From Pectobacterium aroidearum (GTDB taxonomy: Bacteria > Pseudomonadota > Gammaproteobacteria > Enterobacterales > Enterobacteriaceae), in contig NZ_CP166097.1 in assembly GCF_041228105.1 (NCBI RefSeq), forward strand, positions 2,170,001 to 2,234,000: 64,000 nt of DNA, given 5' to 3'. Shown here piece after piece: positions 13,856 through 25,558 of this stretch; positions within the stretch are counted from its first letter, which is position 1, and each line of letters begins with the position of its first letter. A model generated the notes under the pieces. The model saw only the letters and a list, made by a program, of their open reading frames with translations, had not been told where the DNA came from and made no database searches. The position numbers and the translations under genes were made by a program.

Positions 13856-15550
13856 ATGAATACCTTTGTACGTAGCGCAATTGCGTTATGTTGTTTACAG
13901 GCACTAAGCGGTTCGGTGCTTGCAGCAGACAATGCGACGGCTAATAAAGCAGGTAGCAACGCCGAATCACAACGTCCAAATATTGTTTATATTTTACTCG
14001 ACGATCAACGGTATGACGCATTTGGTTTTATCAATAAGAACATCCAGACGCCACATATGGATGAAATTGCAAAAAATGGTACTTGGTTTAAAAATGCGTT
14101 TGTTACCACCTCTCTTTGCTCACCCAGTCGCGCCAGTATTTTGACAGGGATGTATGTGCATAATCATGGTGTGTCAGATAACAATCCGACAGACTTGTCA
14201 AAACTGAATTATTTCCCAGAAAAATTGAAAGAGCGTGGCTATCAAACCGGTTTCTTTGGCAAATGGCACTTTGGTGGCGCAGATTACACCGCTAAAGCTG
14301 GTTTTGCTGGTTTTGACCGTTGGGTCGGGTTATTGGGCCAAGGGGACTACTACCCAATAAATATGTTTGGTGAACAGGCAAAGCTGAATATTGATGGGAA
14401 AATGGTTCCACAAAAAGGATACATTACCGACGAGTTGACCGACTACGCGGTTAACTGGTTAGACGGTATTGATAAGAAAAAACCTTTCATGATGTATTTA
14501 TCGCATAAAGGGGTTCATTCTGATTTTTATCCGGCAATCAGACACAAAGGGTCGATGGATAAAGTCACTTTCCCACTGCCAGAGACGTATGCTGATACAC
14601 CGGAAAATTACGAAGGAAAACCGATGTGGGTTAAAAACCAGCGTAATAGCTGGCATGGTGTAGATTATCCTTATAATAAGAAAATGGATATGCAGCAATT
14701 CCAGCGTGATTATTATGAAACGCTACGCTCGGTCGATGATAGTGTCGGCCGTGTTCAGGAATGGCTGAAGAAAAATGGACTGGATAAAAATACCATAGTT
14801 ATGGTTATGGGGGATAACGGCTTCACCTTTGGCGAACATGGATTGATCGACAAGCGTAGTGCTTATGAAACATCAATGCGTGTTCCACTTATTGCATCAG
14901 GACCTGGTTTTGGCAAAGGTGATGTTGTTGAAGATTTAGTCGCCAATATTGATATTGCACCGACATTCCTGGAAGCAGCGGGTGCGGAAAAGCCGAAGAA
15001 CTATGATGGTAATAGCTTCCTGAATATAAAATCGGATAAAGAAAAACAGGCAAAACGCAAAGACTATTTCGCCTATGAATACTTCTGGGAATACGATTTT
15101 CCTTATACTCCGACGACATTTGCCATTCGTACACCAGAATATAAATATATTCAGTACTACGGGATTTGGGATAAGGAAGAGCTGTATGACATGAAGAACG
15201 ATCCGGATGAAAAACAAAACCTGATTGATTCTAAAGATAAAAAACTGATTGAGACGAAGATCGCTCTCCGTAAGCAATTGTATATGGAGCTGAAGGATCA
15301 TGATAACAGAAACGTTATCCCTTACAACCAAAGGACAAAGGAAGGGCAAGTTTTCCGTTATCAAGAGACAGGTAAGAAAATGGCAGACTTTCCTGATGAG
15401 TGGCTACGTGGTGATAACCCTCGCGACAAGTATTCAGGAATCATCCCGGAAACCGTAAATAAAGATGCTGAAGGGGAAAAAGTCTTTGCTTCATTCGAAA
15501 AGGCTGACCAAATGGTTAAAGAACTGATGAATAAAAAGGCTGATAAATAA
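13856..15550 (+). CDS. Exported Cys-type sulfatase (arylsulfatase family)
   Basis: Sulfate-ester hydrolase, predicted periplasmic. The 564-residue precursor has a signal peptide ending near SVLAA (about 24). The metal-binding NIVYILLDDQR (about 42-52) and the sulfatase signature with catalytic Cys88 in SLCSPSRASILTG are intact, so the protein needs formylglycine modification. The divergent maturase gene is the obvious provider. The DNG segment MVMGDNGFTFGEHG (metal ligands) and a C-terminal subdomain ending in a Lys-rich tail follow. The natural substrate cannot be read from the sequence; aromatic or carbohydrate sulfates are possible. It is preceded by an attenuator-like terminator and followed by its own terminator. 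Confidence 0.9.
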   Translation: MNTFVRSAIALCCLQALSGSVLAADNATANKAGSNAESQRPNIVYILLDDQRYDAFGFINKNIQTPHMDEIAKNGTWFKNAFVTTSLCSPSRASILTGMYVHNHGVSDNNPTDLSKLNYFPEKLKERGYQTGFFGKWHFGGADYTAKAGFAGFDRWVGLLGQGDYYPINMFGEQAKLNIDGKMVPQKGYITDELTDYAVNWLDGIDKKKPFMMYLSHKGVHSDFYPAIRHKGSMDKVTFPLPETYADTPENYEGKPMWVKNQRNSWHGVDYPYNKKMDMQQFQRDYYETLRSVDDSVGRVQEWLKKNGLDKNTIVMVMGDNGFTFGEHGLIDKRSAYETSMRVPLIASGPGFGKGDVVEDLVANIDIAPTFLEAAGAEKPKNYDGNSFLNIKSDKEKQAKRKDYFAYEYFWEYDFPYTPTTFAIRTPEYKYIQYYGIWDKEELYDMKNDPDEKQNLIDSKDKKLIETKIALRKQLYMELKDHDNRNVIPYNQRTKEGQVFRYQETGKKMADFPDEWLRGDNPRDKYSGIIPETVNKDAEGEKVFASFEKADQMVKELMNKKADK

Positions 15551-15587
15551 TTATCCGCTCACGATAGGTTGTTAACCTAGGTGCTTT

Positions 15588-15618
15588 AAAGATAGCCATA
15601 TTATATGGCTATCTTTTC
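15588..15618 (+). terminator. Intrinsic terminator after the sulfatase gene
   Basis: AAGATAGCCATA and TATGGCTATCTT form a 12-bp stem with a minimal loop, and T-rich sequence follows. It separates the sulfatase from the esterase gene. Confidence 0.82.
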
Positions 15619-15735
15619 TTCTAAGTTATCTCGTCTATCTGATGAATTTCTGTATGTAAAACTAAGAACTCAGGTAATCAGTGCTTACTGAATAGAAGAG
15701 ATTACTTTGCTTTTCCAGTTAAGTGCAGATAGTGA

Positions 15736-16914
<1,179 letters not shown>

Positions 16915-17499
16915 CGTCTTCGTACTGCGGGCAGCGTCATCGCATGTCCGCTTTCTCTGATGGCGAGGGAAAATAAATTGGCTGAAGGATAAAGAGTGTT
17001 TACTAAATTGTGAAGTTAAGACGTACCGGGATATGACGTTCTCGCGGATGACACTCCGTGCCTGCAAAGCATCTCGAGCCTTAGACGATCGCCATTAGAT
17101 TAAGGACACATCTACAGGTGCGTTTACTACTTAAATTTTGATTATCTATTTACTGAGTTTTTTCTACCGATAAAGACCGTGTGTTATCAGAAAATACCCT
17201 GGGTGAGATGACGATATGGCATCTCATCCCGGCGTTTGTGACCTATACCCTGATGTTTCATTTCGCAATTTTTAAGTTCCTGCACCTATTTTGTTGAGTC
17301 TTTCCGCCGCGATTGGGACTGGCATCAAGAACTTTTCGATACGATTCATTACTTTTCTTTACCTTTGATCAAAAACAATATTTTGAATGCATCTTTTTGT
17401 TATTCATACGGCGAGTAATGTCACGACAGTTGTTGTGGTTTCTGTCAAATAGATAACTAAAATGACCGCCAGTAGGCGGCTTAAATTGGACACAAACGC
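16915..17499. other. Gene-free region between the esterase gene and nrfA
   Basis: About 585 bases. An inverted repeat with arms GGGTGAGATG and CATCTCATCCC (17201-17230, one bulge) lies midway and has no T run. The right part holds an FNR-like site and presumably the nrf promoter. I saw no gene with a good ribosome binding site. Confidence 0.5.
17365..17378 (+). promoter_or_regulatory. Candidate FNR site of the nrf operon
   Basis: TTGATCAAAAACAA matches the FNR consensus TTGAT-N4-ATCAA at nine of ten fixed positions. It lies about 135 bases before nrfA. nrf in E. coli is FNR-activated under anaerobiosis, which supports the reading; the start of transcription is not defined here. Confidence 0.55.
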
Positions 17500-18933
17500 A
17501 TGGTCAGGATAAGCACGTCAATCTCCTATCTGTGGGGCATGGTAGCCAGTCTTTTTCTCATGATGCCCGCCTATTCCGCTGATGCTCCGGTGTCATCGCC
17601 TCCCGCTCCGATAGAGGCAAGAAATTCAGTCTTCACCGCTCAACACCCCGATCAGTTCAACTCGTGGAAGGCCACCAGCGAACAGTCAGAACGTCATGAT
17701 GCGCTGGCAGAAGATCCCTATATGGTGATCCTCTGGGCGGGTTACCCCTTCTCCAGGGACTATAACAAGCCGCGCGGCCACGCTTACGCAATAACAGATG
17801 TGCGTGAAACGCTGCGTACCGGCGCACCGAAAACGGCAGAAGATGGCCCTTTGCCAATGGCGTGCTGGAGCTGTAAAAGCCCTGATGTGGCACGATTGAT
17901 CCAGCAGGAGGGCGAGGACGGTTACTTCAAAGGTAAGTGGGCGCGAGGCGGGCCGGAGATTACTAACGATCTCGGCTGTGCAGACTGCCATGATACCGCG
18001 TCGCCGGATTTTGCTCAGGGCAAACCGGCGCTGACGCTGTCTCGCCCCTATGCGGAACGTGCGATGGAAGCGATTGGTAAGCCGTTTGATCAAGCCAGTC
18101 GGTTCGGCCAGCAGTCTATGGTCTGTGGACAATGCCACGTTGAGTATTATTTTTCTGGTAAAGACAAAGCGGTGAAATTTCCATGGGATAACGGCACGAA
18201 AGTCGAAGACATGGAAAAATACTATGACGCCATTTCTTTCTCCGACTGGACCAACACCCTTTCCCGCGCACCGATGCTGAAAGCCCAACATCCAGAATAT
18301 GAAACCTGGAGCGTCGGTATCCACGGTAAAAACAACGTGACCTGTATCGACTGTCATATGCCGAAAGTGAAAAACGCAGACGGCAAGCTGTACACCGATC
18401 ACAAGATTGGTAACCCCTTCGATAATTACGGCGAAACCTGTACCAATTGCCACACGCAGGATAAAGCGGCGATGCAGGCGGTTGTCGCCGAACGTAAAAC
18501 GGCTATTCATGAATTAAAACTGAAAGCGGAAGAACAGCTGGTTCATGCGCATTTTGAGGCCAAGGCGGCCTGGGATGCCGGTGCAACTGAAGCAGAAATG
18601 CAGCCGATTCTGATGGATATCCGCCATGCTCAGTGGCGTTGGGATCTGGCGGTTGCCTCTCACGGTATTCACATGCATGCGCCAGATGAAGGCTTACGGA
18701 TGCTCGGCACGTCACTGAGTAAATCCGCTGAGGCGAGAACCAAACTGGTGCGCCTATTGGCACAAAAAGGCGTGACAGGCGAAGTCAAGCTGCCGGATAT
18801 CTCAACGAAAGAAAAAGCGCAGCAGGCGATTGGGCTCAACATGCAGCAAATCAAAGCCGAAAAACAGGATTTCCTGAATACGGTAGTGCCGCAGTGGGAT
18901 GAGCAAGCGCGTAAAGCAGGACGACTGAACTAA
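17500..18933 (+). CDS. nrfA: Ammonia-forming periplasmic nitrite reductase, pentaheme cytochrome c552
   Basis: Reduces nitrite to ammonium with six electrons in the periplasm. The 477-residue precursor has a signal peptide ending near AYSADA (about 28). All five haem motifs are present: the catalytic CWSCK with lysine as haem ligand, then CADCH, CGQCH, CIDCH and CTNCH. Length and motif order equal E. coli NrfA. The lysine-ligated haem needs the dedicated NrfEFG lyase encoded downstream. It begins the nrfABCDEFG operon, with nrfB after 48 bases, and an FNR-like site lies upstream. Confidence 0.97.
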   Translation: MVRISTSISYLWGMVASLFLMMPAYSADAPVSSPPAPIEARNSVFTAQHPDQFNSWKATSEQSERHDALAEDPYMVILWAGYPFSRDYNKPRGHAYAITDVRETLRTGAPKTAEDGPLPMACWSCKSPDVARLIQQEGEDGYFKGKWARGGPEITNDLGCADCHDTASPDFAQGKPALTLSRPYAERAMEAIGKPFDQASRFGQQSMVCGQCHVEYYFSGKDKAVKFPWDNGTKVEDMEKYYDAISFSDWTNTLSRAPMLKAQHPEYETWSVGIHGKNNVTCIDCHMPKVKNADGKLYTDHKIGNPFDNYGETCTNCHTQDKAAMQAVVAERKTAIHELKLKAEEQLVHAHFEAKAAWDAGATEAEMQPILMDIRHAQWRWDLAVASHGIHMHAPDEGLRMLGTSLSKSAEARTKLVRLLAQKGVTGEVKLPDISTKEKAQQAIGLNMQQIKAEKQDFLNTVVPQWDEQARKAGRLN

Positions 18934-18981
18934 TAACCCCTCATCGCCCGTGGACGCGGGCGATCATAAAGTGGAGTGGAT

Positions 18982-19551
18982 ATGAGCGTATTACGTTCGT
19001 TATTGACTGCCGGGGTGCTGGTATCAGGCATGCTTTGGGCATTGCCAGGGCTGACGCAGCCCGCACCTCAGGCGGAAAAAGGAGAGCGGTGGGAGGTTAT
19101 GCCACAGCGCAATCCTGATGAGGCTTGTCTACAGTGTCATAAACCGGAAGAGGATGGCATGCAGGGGAAACATGCTTCCGCCATCAACCCGCATAATCAA
19201 AAACAGCTGACCTGTACTAACTGTCACGGCAAGCCGTCGCTGCTGCACCGCGAAGGCGTGAAAGATGTCATGCGTTTTAACTTCCCGATGTACAAGGTGG
19301 AAGAACAAAACGGCGTCTGTATGTCATGCCATGCGCCGGAACAGTTGCAGAAAGCGTTCTGGCCACACGATGTGCATGTGACGAAAGTAGCGTGTGCCAG
19401 CTGTCATCAACTGCACCCCGCGCAGGATAGTATGCAGACGCTGAACGACAAGAGCCGCATCAAACTGTGTGTGGATTGCCACAGCGACCAGCGTAATAAC
19501 CCCGATTTTAACCCAGCCTCAGTGCATCTGGGTAATAAGAGGCAGCCATGA
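18982..19551 (+). CDS. nrfB: Pentaheme c-type cytochrome NrfB, electron donor to NrfA
   Basis: Periplasmic electron carrier between the NrfCD quinol dehydrogenase and NrfA. The ATG at 18982 has GGAG eight bases upstream, giving 189 residues with a cleavable signal (about 1-28). Five CxxCH motifs are visible: CLQCH, CTNCH, CMSCH, CASCH and CVDCH. The stop codon overlaps the nrfC start (ATGA), indicating translational coupling. Confidence 0.96.
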   Translation: MSVLRSLLTAGVLVSGMLWALPGLTQPAPQAEKGERWEVMPQRNPDEACLQCHKPEEDGMQGKHASAINPHNQKQLTCTNCHGKPSLLHREGVKDVMRFNFPMYKVEEQNGVCMSCHAPEQLQKAFWPHDVHVTKVACASCHQLHPAQDSMQTLNDKSRIKLCVDCHSDQRNNPDFNPASVHLGNKRQP

Positions 19552-20219
19552 GTTGCTCTCGTCGTCAATTTCTTGCCCGTATGGGAGGGCTGATTGCCCT
19601 CACCAGCACGGCGGGGCAGGTTGTCGCACAGACGCTGAGTATCAACGGCGTCCGCTACGGCATGATCCACGATGAATCGCTCTGTATCGGCTGTACGGCG
19701 TGCATGGATGCCTGTCGTGAGGTCAATCAGGTGCCGGAGGGCGTATCGCGCCTGACGATCATTCGCAGCGAACCGATAGGGACGTTCCCGGACGTGAAAT
19801 ACCGTTTTTTCCGTCATTCCTGCCAGCACTGTGATCATGCGCCTTGTGTTGACGTGTGTCCTACCGGGGCGTCGTATCGCGATGCAGCAAACGGCATTGT
19901 GGATGTGAATCCCGATCTGTGCGTAGGGTGCCAATACTGTATTGCTGCCTGCCCTTATCAGGTGCGCTTTATTCATCCGAAGACGAAAACGTCGGATAAG
20001 TGCGATTTTTGCCGCAAGACCAACCTGAAAGCCGGAAAACTGCCTGCCTGTGTGTTGTCTTGTCCGACCAACGCGCTGACGTTCGGTAACCTTGACGACC
20101 CTGACAGCGAGATTTCCCGCCTGCTTCGTCAACAGCCGACGTATCGCTACAAAATCGCGCTCGGCACTCGTCCTAAGGTTTATCGCGTACCGTTTAAATA
20201 CGGGGAGGTTCATCAATGA
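19548..20219 (+). CDS. nrfC: NrfC, 4Fe-4S ferredoxin-type subunit of the nitrite reductase quinol dehydrogenase
   Basis: Passes electrons from the membrane subunit NrfD to NrfB. The 223-residue protein starts with a Tat-type signal ([10 protein letters not shown]). Four cysteine clusters follow: [37 protein letters not shown] and the more diverged C...C pair near [15 protein letters not shown]. This makes it a four-cluster DmsB/NrfC-type protein. Coupled to nrfB and nrfD by ATGA overlaps. Length equals E. coli NrfC. Confidence 0.95.
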   Translation: MSCSRRQFLARMGGLIALTSTAGQVVAQTLSINGVRYGMIHDESLCIGCTACMDACREVNQVPEGVSRLTIIRSEPIGTFPDVKYRFFRHSCQHCDHAPCVDVCPTGASYRDAANGIVDVNPDLCVGCQYCIAACPYQVRFIHPKTKTSDKCDFCRKTNLKAGKLPACVLSCPTNALTFGNLDDPDSEISRLLRQQPTYRYKIALGTRPKVYRVPFKYGEVHQ

Positions 20220-21178
20220 CGCCCGTGTCTTCAAGCGCATTCCATTTTGATTCGTTGGTCTGGGATTGGCCGATTGCGATTTACCTGTTTCTGGTGGGCA
20301 TTTCTGCGGGGCTGGTGACGCTGTCGGCTCTACTGCGGCGCTACCATCCTGAACAGGCAACCGCCGACAGTACGCTTATGCGCACCACGCTGATTCTCGC
20401 GCCGTGCACCATCATTTTTGGATTGCTGATTCTGATCTTCCACCTGACGCGCCCCTGGACGTTCTGGAAGCTCATGTTCCATTACAGCTTTACCTCGGTG
20501 ATGTCGGTCGGGGTCATGCTGTTTCAGGTATACATGGCGGCGCTGGCCGTCTGGCTCGCCAATATTTTTAGCGAGCAGGTTATCGTGCTGCAACAGCGCT
20601 GGCTACCGAAGCTGACGCTCGTTCCCAAAGTGCTCGGCTGGCTGGCGCCGCTGCAGAAATCGCTGGATATCGTGATGTTGCTGCTGGCGGTGATGTTAGG
20701 GGCTTACACCGGATTTTTACTGTCCGCGCTGAAGACTTATCCGCTGCTGAATAACCCGATCTTACCGGCGTTGTTCCTGTTTTCAGGGGTGTCCTCTGGT
20801 GCCGCGGTAGCGTTGATCGCCATGGCCTGCCGCTATCGTAATAATCCGCATAGCGAAGAAGCGCACTTTGTACACCGCGTTGAAACACCGGTCGTGTGGC
20901 TGGAGATCTTCTTGCTGTTCGCGTTCTTTATCGGCTTGGCCTTAGGGGACGATGGGAAGCAGCGCGCGCTGGTGGCCGCACTGGCTGGGGGATTCTGGGC
21001 CGTATGGTTCTGGCTGGGCGTTGTCGGGATTGGATTAGTCATTCCCTTGCTGCTCAAGTCATGGGCTAGCCGGTTGCATTCACCTTATGGTGTGCTGGCG
21101 GTGTGTGGCATGAGTCTGGTGGGTGTCCTGCTACTGCGCTTTTTTATCCTCTATGCGGGGCAGTTAACCGTTGTCTAA
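20216..21178 (+). CDS. nrfD: NrfD, membrane quinol-oxidising subunit
   Basis: Integral membrane protein that takes electrons from menaquinol and feeds NrfC. The 320 residues form about eight hydrophobic segments starting at DWPIAIYLFLVGISAG, the NrfD/PsrC family opening. It overlaps nrfC by four bases. It has the normal length and no disruption. Confidence 0.94.
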   Translation: MTPVSSSAFHFDSLVWDWPIAIYLFLVGISAGLVTLSALLRRYHPEQATADSTLMRTTLILAPCTIIFGLLILIFHLTRPWTFWKLMFHYSFTSVMSVGVMLFQVYMAALAVWLANIFSEQVIVLQQRWLPKLTLVPKVLGWLAPLQKSLDIVMLLLAVMLGAYTGFLLSALKTYPLLNNPILPALFLFSGVSSGAAVALIAMACRYRNNPHSEEAHFVHRVETPVVWLEIFLLFAFFIGLALGDDGKQRALVAALAGGFWAVWFWLGVVGIGLVIPLLLKSWASRLHSPYGVLAVCGMSLVGVLLLRFFILYAGQLTVV

Positions 21179-21199
21179 TTCCCAGCAAGAGGCCTGTTG

Positions 21200-23074
21200 A
21201 TGTTGTTATTGCCAGAATGTGGGTATGTGGCGCTGTTGCTGGCGGTTTGCGTCGGTGTGGCGACAGCGTTGCTAACATTTTCAGGCTACACCCTGCGCTG
21301 GTCGGGTACATACCGACTGGCGCGGTGCTGGACGTTGGTGCTGTTTGGCCTTGTGCTATTCGCGTTTGTCGCGTTGACGCTGAGCGTGGTGCAGGATGAT
21401 TTTTCTGTTAATTACGTCGCTCAGCATAGCCACCGTGATTTACCGCTAGGGCTAAAGATTGCCGCGGTCTGGGGCGGACATGAAGGATCGCTACTGCTGT
21501 GGCTGTTATGTTTAACCGGCTGGAGCGCTGCGTTCGCCTTCCGCTACCGTAAGGCGACGAGCGACCTGTTCCCGCTGACGCTGGCGGTACTGGCCGTGAT
21601 AGCGACCGCGCTGCTGGTCTTCATTGTCTTTTTCTCCGATCCCTTTGTGCGTCTCTTCCCGCCTGCAGTGTCGGGGAGGGATCTCAACCCTATGCTGCAA
21701 CACATTGGCCTCATCCTCCATCCGCCGCTGCTCTATATGGGCTATGGCGGATTAACCGTGAGTGCGGCGCTGGCGTTAGCGGCTCTGATCCACGGTGAGT
21801 TTACGGCGCCTGCTGCCTGGATCTGCTGGCGCTGGACGCTGCCTGCATGGAGCCTGTTAACGCTGGGGATCATCCTGGGATCGTGGTGGGCCTATAACGA
21901 ACTCGGTTGGGGAGGATGGTGGTTCTGGGATCCGGTAGAAAATGCCTCGCTGCTCCCTTGGTTAACGGCCAGTGCATTGCTTCACAGCCTGTCGGTTACC
22001 CGCATGCGCGGCATCTTCCGTCACTGGTCGCTCATATTGGCATTGCTGACGTTCATTTTATGTTTGCTGGGCACGCTGATCGTGCGCTCCGGGATATTGG
22101 TTTCCGTCCATGCCTTCGCCCTCGAACATGACCGCGCGGTGCCTTTATTTATTCTGTTTGCCTGCTTAAGTATGGCGGCGCTGGCGGTTTACGGCTGGCG
22201 CGCTCAGCTTGTCCGCTCCGCTGCCCGCTTCTCCGGCTGGTCGCGGGAAATCGCGCTACTGCTGGTGCTGCTGTTATTCAGCGCCGTCGCGCTGGTGGTA
22301 CTGCTTGGCACGCTTTACCCGATGATCTATGGGTTAGCGGGGTGGGGAAAGATCTCCGTAGGTGCGCCCTATTTTAATCGTGTGCTCTTGCCCTTCGGGG
22401 GCTTGATGCTGCTGCTCATCGGGGCTGCGGCGGGAGGCTATTGGAAACGCAGTGCACGGTGGCCTGTCCGGCGCTTAGGCATCACGCTGGTGGTCGGTGT
22501 CGTCACCGCGCTGATCCTGTGGCCGTATGGGGTCGCCGTCGCTTTGGCTGCGGGGGTGATCGGCTGGGTGATGGCCGCGCAGTGGTTACAGCCGCTGTCC
22601 GCGATACGCCACCAGCTTCCTGCACTGCTGGCACATACGGGCGTGGCGCTGTTTGCCTTGGGGATTGTGTTCTCTGCGGGCAGCAAGCAGGAAATCAGTG
22701 CCAATGTCGGTCAAGGGGAACAGGTCTCGCTAGGCGACTACCATTTCCGCTTTTTACAGCTGGATTTAGTGGCGGCGCAGAATTACACCGCAGAGCAAGC
22801 CGTGATTGCGATTTATCGTGGCGACTCGCCGATCGCCCGCGTCATGCCGGAACGTCGTTATTACAACGCACGCAAGCAGCAGATGGTTGAACCGGGTATT
22901 GCCTGGGGGCCGATCAGAGAATGGTATGCCGTGATGGGTGAGAAAACCGGCGAAAACCGCTATGCCATGCGGTTCTATGTACAAACCGGTGTTCGCTGGG
23001 TATGGGGCGGCGGCCTGTTGATGGTCGCGGGCGCACTGCTGGGGTGGTTCAGAGGAAGAAAAGCCTATGACTAA
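21200..23074 (+). CDS. nrfE: NrfE, CcmF-like haem lyase subunit for NrfA
   Basis: Membrane component of the dedicated lyase that attaches the CWSCK haem of NrfA. I choose ATG 21200, with AAGAGG six bases upstream, over the TTG one codon earlier; this gives 624 residues. The haem-binding WWD motif is in [14 protein letters not shown], with the flanking CcmF-family histidine segments ([31 protein letters not shown]). It is longer than I recall for E. coli NrfE (about 550) and closer to CcmF in size. A full-length CcmF is encoded separately at 27703-29658. Confidence 0.94.
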   Translation: MLLLPECGYVALLLAVCVGVATALLTFSGYTLRWSGTYRLARCWTLVLFGLVLFAFVALTLSVVQDDFSVNYVAQHSHRDLPLGLKIAAVWGGHEGSLLLWLLCLTGWSAAFAFRYRKATSDLFPLTLAVLAVIATALLVFIVFFSDPFVRLFPPAVSGRDLNPMLQHIGLILHPPLLYMGYGGLTVSAALALAALIHGEFTAPAAWICWRWTLPAWSLLTLGIILGSWWAYNELGWGGWWFWDPVENASLLPWLTASALLHSLSVTRMRGIFRHWSLILALLTFILCLLGTLIVRSGILVSVHAFALEHDRAVPLFILFACLSMAALAVYGWRAQLVRSAARFSGWSREIALLLVLLLFSAVALVVLLGTLYPMIYGLAGWGKISVGAPYFNRVLLPFGGLMLLLIGAAAGGYWKRSARWPVRRLGITLVVGVVTALILWPYGVAVALAAGVIGWVMAAQWLQPLSAIRHQLPALLAHTGVALFALGIVFSAGSKQEISANVGQGEQVSLGDYHFRFLQLDLVAAQNYTAEQAVIAIYRGDSPIARVMPERRYYNARKQQMVEPGIAWGPIREWYAVMGEKTGENRYAMRFYVQTGVRWVWGGGLLMVAGALLGWFRGRKAYD

Positions 23075-23468
23075 ACACATTGCGTTTCTTCTTATGTTGC
23101 TGGCTTTTTCTGTGCAGGCTCAGGTGGTGGATACCTGGGCGTTTTCCAGTCAGGCACAGCGGCAGGAAGCGATGGCGATTGCCGGCGAATTACGCTGCCC
23201 ACAATGTCAGAACCAGAGCCTGCTGGAATCGAATTCGCCCGTGGCGGTCAGCATGCGCCATGAGGTCTTCTCTATGGTGGAGCAGGGCAAGGACAAGTCA
23301 GAAATCATTGCGTTTATGAATCAGCGCTATGGTGATTTTGTTCAGTACAACCCGCCGATGAAAATGCAAACGGGCATTCTCTGGCTCACGCCGCTGTTTT
23401 TGCTGTTAGCGATTGCCGTTATCGCGTGGCGGGTGATACGGCGACAGAACCGTGGGGCGAGCCAATGA
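23067..23468 (+). CDS. nrfF: NrfF, CcmH-like thiol-redox subunit of the NrfEFG haem lyase
   Basis: Periplasmic membrane-anchored protein that reduces the apocytochrome CxxCK cysteines. The 133-residue precursor has a signal peptide ([19 protein letters not shown]), the redox motif [11 protein letters not shown], and a C-terminal membrane anchor ([19 protein letters not shown]). It overlaps the end of nrfE by eight bases and the start of nrfG by four. CcmH at 30209-30667 is its paralogue in the general system. Confidence 0.94.
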   Translation: MTKHIAFLLMLLAFSVQAQVVDTWAFSSQAQRQEAMAIAGELRCPQCQNQSLLESNSPVAVSMRHEVFSMVEQGKDKSEIIAFMNQRYGDFVQYNPPMKMQTGILWLTPLFLLLAIAVIAWRVIRRQNRGASQ

Positions 23469-24310
23469 ACCTGTTAACCCTAAATCTGTTAAATATCGTG
23501 TTCATCGTTGCCGAGAGTGTTGCTCTGGCTGCCGGACTGTTGTGGCCGCTGTTGCCCCAACGCAAGACGGAGGGAGAGGACAAGCTACCGCGTTTAGCGG
23601 ATCGCATCTGGCATTTTCAGTGCGAGCAGGCAGGGAAGTCCCTTTCTGAACATGAAGCCAGAATGCTAGGGCGCGAGCTGTCTCATGACCTGCCGTTAGC
23701 GTCACCTTCAGTTTCTGCATCGCGCCCGATGCCTGTTATCGCCGTTGCGGTCGCGCTCATCGCTATCCTGTTGGCCAGTACGACGTTCTACATGCTAAGC
23801 CAGCGCGGTGCGCTTGTTCAGGCAGAACGCCAGCGATTGGCCGATCCGCTACACGATTTTAGCGCCGCGCAGCAGCAGGAAAAGCAGCTGGCTACCTTGC
23901 AGGACCGTATTCGCAAAACGCCGGGTAACAGCGTCCTCTGGGCTGAACTGGGTGAATATTATCTTTACCGCAACGCCTATGACAACGCGCTGCGCGCTTA
24001 TCGGCAGGCGATTGTATTGAAGGGTGACAGCGCGGAGCTGTATTCGGCGCTGGCGACGGTGCTGTATTACCAGGCGGGCCAGGCCGTCACGCCGCCTATG
24101 CAGGAGATGGTCGATAAAGCGCTGGCGCTGGATGCCAATGAAGTGACAGCGCTGATGCTGCTGGCGTCAGACGCGTTCCTGAAAGCGGACTATGCACGCG
24201 CAATTACGATTTGGCAGCGCCTGCTGGATACCTATAGCCCGCGGGTTAATCGCGTCCAGTTGATCGAGGCGATCAACACCGCAACGCTGCTGAAGAACAG
24301 CCAGAAATAG
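23465..24310 (+). CDS. nrfG: NrfG, CcmI-like TPR subunit of the NrfEFG haem lyase
   Basis: TPR protein that presents the NrfA C-terminus to the lyase. The ATG at 23465 overlaps the nrfF stop (ATGA), giving 281 residues. Two hydrophobic segments are visible (about 6-28 and 97-117), followed by periplasmic TPR repeats (about 155-255). It is longer than E. coli NrfG (about 198), because it keeps the N-terminal CcmI-like membrane part. It is the last gene of the nrf operon; no clear T-run terminator follows. Confidence 0.9.
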   Translation: MNLLTLNLLNIVFIVAESVALAAGLLWPLLPQRKTEGEDKLPRLADRIWHFQCEQAGKSLSEHEARMLGRELSHDLPLASPSVSASRPMPVIAVAVALIAILLASTTFYMLSQRGALVQAERQRLADPLHDFSAAQQQEKQLATLQDRIRKTPGNSVLWAELGEYYLYRNAYDNALRAYRQAIVLKGDSAELYSALATVLYYQAGQAVTPPMQEMVDKALALDANEVTALMLLASDAFLKADYARAITIWQRLLDTYSPRVNRVQLIEAINTATLLKNSQK

Positions 24311-24399
24311 CGCGCGATACGTTTTGCTTTCGTTGTTTCTCATTCCGTACGGCTACAGCTTATTACTGGTTTTACTGTTATACGGCGTAGAAATTATGC

Positions 24400-24660
24400 A
24401 GCGGTGGGCGTGAGCACCGAGTGAGCGGCACGGATGCCGCGAAAGCCAGTGCCGCGTCGGACAAAACGTCAAAGACGTTTTGAACAGCACTTGTGCTGGC
24501 CTGCAGGGCTAACCCCATTAATGGGGTTAGTAATCGCGTCACTGGTGGCTCGGGTTTTGCTCATGAACACCGATGGTACCGCGCAGCGGCATAATTTAGC
24601 CGGAAGCCAGGGTTCGCAGGGCGACGGCGATTGAGCCGCCCTGCGTCGGGCGCGTGCTAA
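24400..24660 (+). repeat. Interspersed GC-rich repeat, copy A
   Basis: The start (GGGCGTGAGCACCGAGTGAG, then a GCGGCA...GATGCCGC hairpin) and the end (AGCCAGGGTTCGCAGGGCGA, ending TCGGGCGCGTGCT) match, with a few substitutions, the reverse complement of 31735-31925. Copy A has extra bases in the middle, including a TAACCCCATT/AATGGGGTTA hairpin. It has no coding potential; short open frames across it are chance. The two copies are in opposite orientation and bracket the ccm operon. Confidence 0.8.
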
Positions 24661-24925
24661 GCGGTAGCATGAAATGAAGGTCTTGTGGCGCACGAAATAG
24701 TCTCGGCAGCTGCATAAAAATATGCCCAATAGATTTCCGGTTTAAGCATGTCGGCGTGGTTTTCGATACGGTGCGATGACAGGAATAACCGGAATCACCG
24801 GTTTTATTGATCTCAATAAAAGAGATTAACTCTTTATGGTTAGGGTCCCCGAGAGGGGGGAGTAAGGGCACCATGTTATTCTATATCCAAGGGTATATGG
24901 CATTAGAAAGCAGGAGTACACCCCG
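24661..24925 (+). promoter_or_regulatory. Region upstream of ccmA: hairpin and possible FNR-like site
   Basis: A small hairpin, AACCGG/CCGGTT followed by TTATTG (about 24787-24805), lies in front of TTGATCTCAATAAA (24807-24820), which resembles an FNR site on its left half only. A ccm promoter must lie here because the operon is not read from nrf or nap. Assignment of individual boxes is weak. Confidence 0.35.
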
Positions 24926-25558
24926 ATGTTAGAAGCGCGCGATGTGGTTTGCATACGCGATGAGCATGTGCTGTTCAGTGCGTTGTCGTTTACGGCGAGC
25001 CCCGGTGAAATGGTGCAGATTGCCGGTGCTAACGGCGTGGGCAAAACCTCGCTGTTGCGCATTTTAAGCGGTCTGGCGACGCCCGAGTCGGGGGAAATCC
25101 GCTGGAAGGGGCAACGCATCAACCGCATGCGTGAGCAGTTTAACCAGCAGCTTCTGTGGTTAGGTCATCAGCCGGGCATCAAGAGCGTCCTGACTGGTGA
25201 GGAGAACCTCCGCTTTTTCTATCCGCATCAGCATCAGGAGGCGCACTGGCAGGCGCTGGCCGCTGTCGGGCTGGCAGGGTATGAGGACGTACCCGTGGCG
25301 CGCCTTTCGGCAGGACAACAGCGGCGCGTTGCGCTGGCGCGTTTGTGGCTTACCGATGTTCCGCTGTGGATTCTGGATGAACCGCTTACCGCGCTCGACG
25401 TGGCGGGCGTCGACATGCTGACACAGCGTATGGAACACCATATTGCGCGCGGCGGCATCATCATTTTAACCACTCACCAGCCGCTGCGTCCGTTCGCTCA
25501 GACTATTCGCTGTATCCAGCTTACGCCGAGTGAAGGAGCACTATCATGCGGCGTCTGA
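24926..25558 (+). CDS. ccmA: CcmA, ATP-binding subunit of the haem-chaperone release ABC complex
   Basis: ATPase of CcmABCD, which loads haem onto CcmE and releases holo-CcmE. The 210-residue protein shows Walker [12 protein letters not shown], signature [15 protein letters not shown] and Walker [13 protein letters not shown]. The start [14 protein letters not shown] aligns with E. coli CcmA. It overlaps ccmB by 13 bases. First gene of a complete ccmABCDEFGHI operon. Confidence 0.96.
   Translation: MLEARDVVCIRDEHVLFSALSFTASPGEMVQIAGANGVGKTSLLRILSGLATPESGEIRWKGQRINRMREQFNQQLLWLGHQPGIKSVLTGEENLRFFYPHQHQEAHWQALAAVGLAGYEDVPVARLSAGQQRRVALARLWLTDVPLWILDEPLTALDVAGVDMLTQRMEHHIARGGIIILTTHQPLRPFAQTIRCIQLTPSEGALSCGV

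Noticed and set aside
24434..24634. 66-codon open frame near the nrf-ccm junction
   Set aside because: It falls entirely within repeat copy A, and copy B does not keep the frame.
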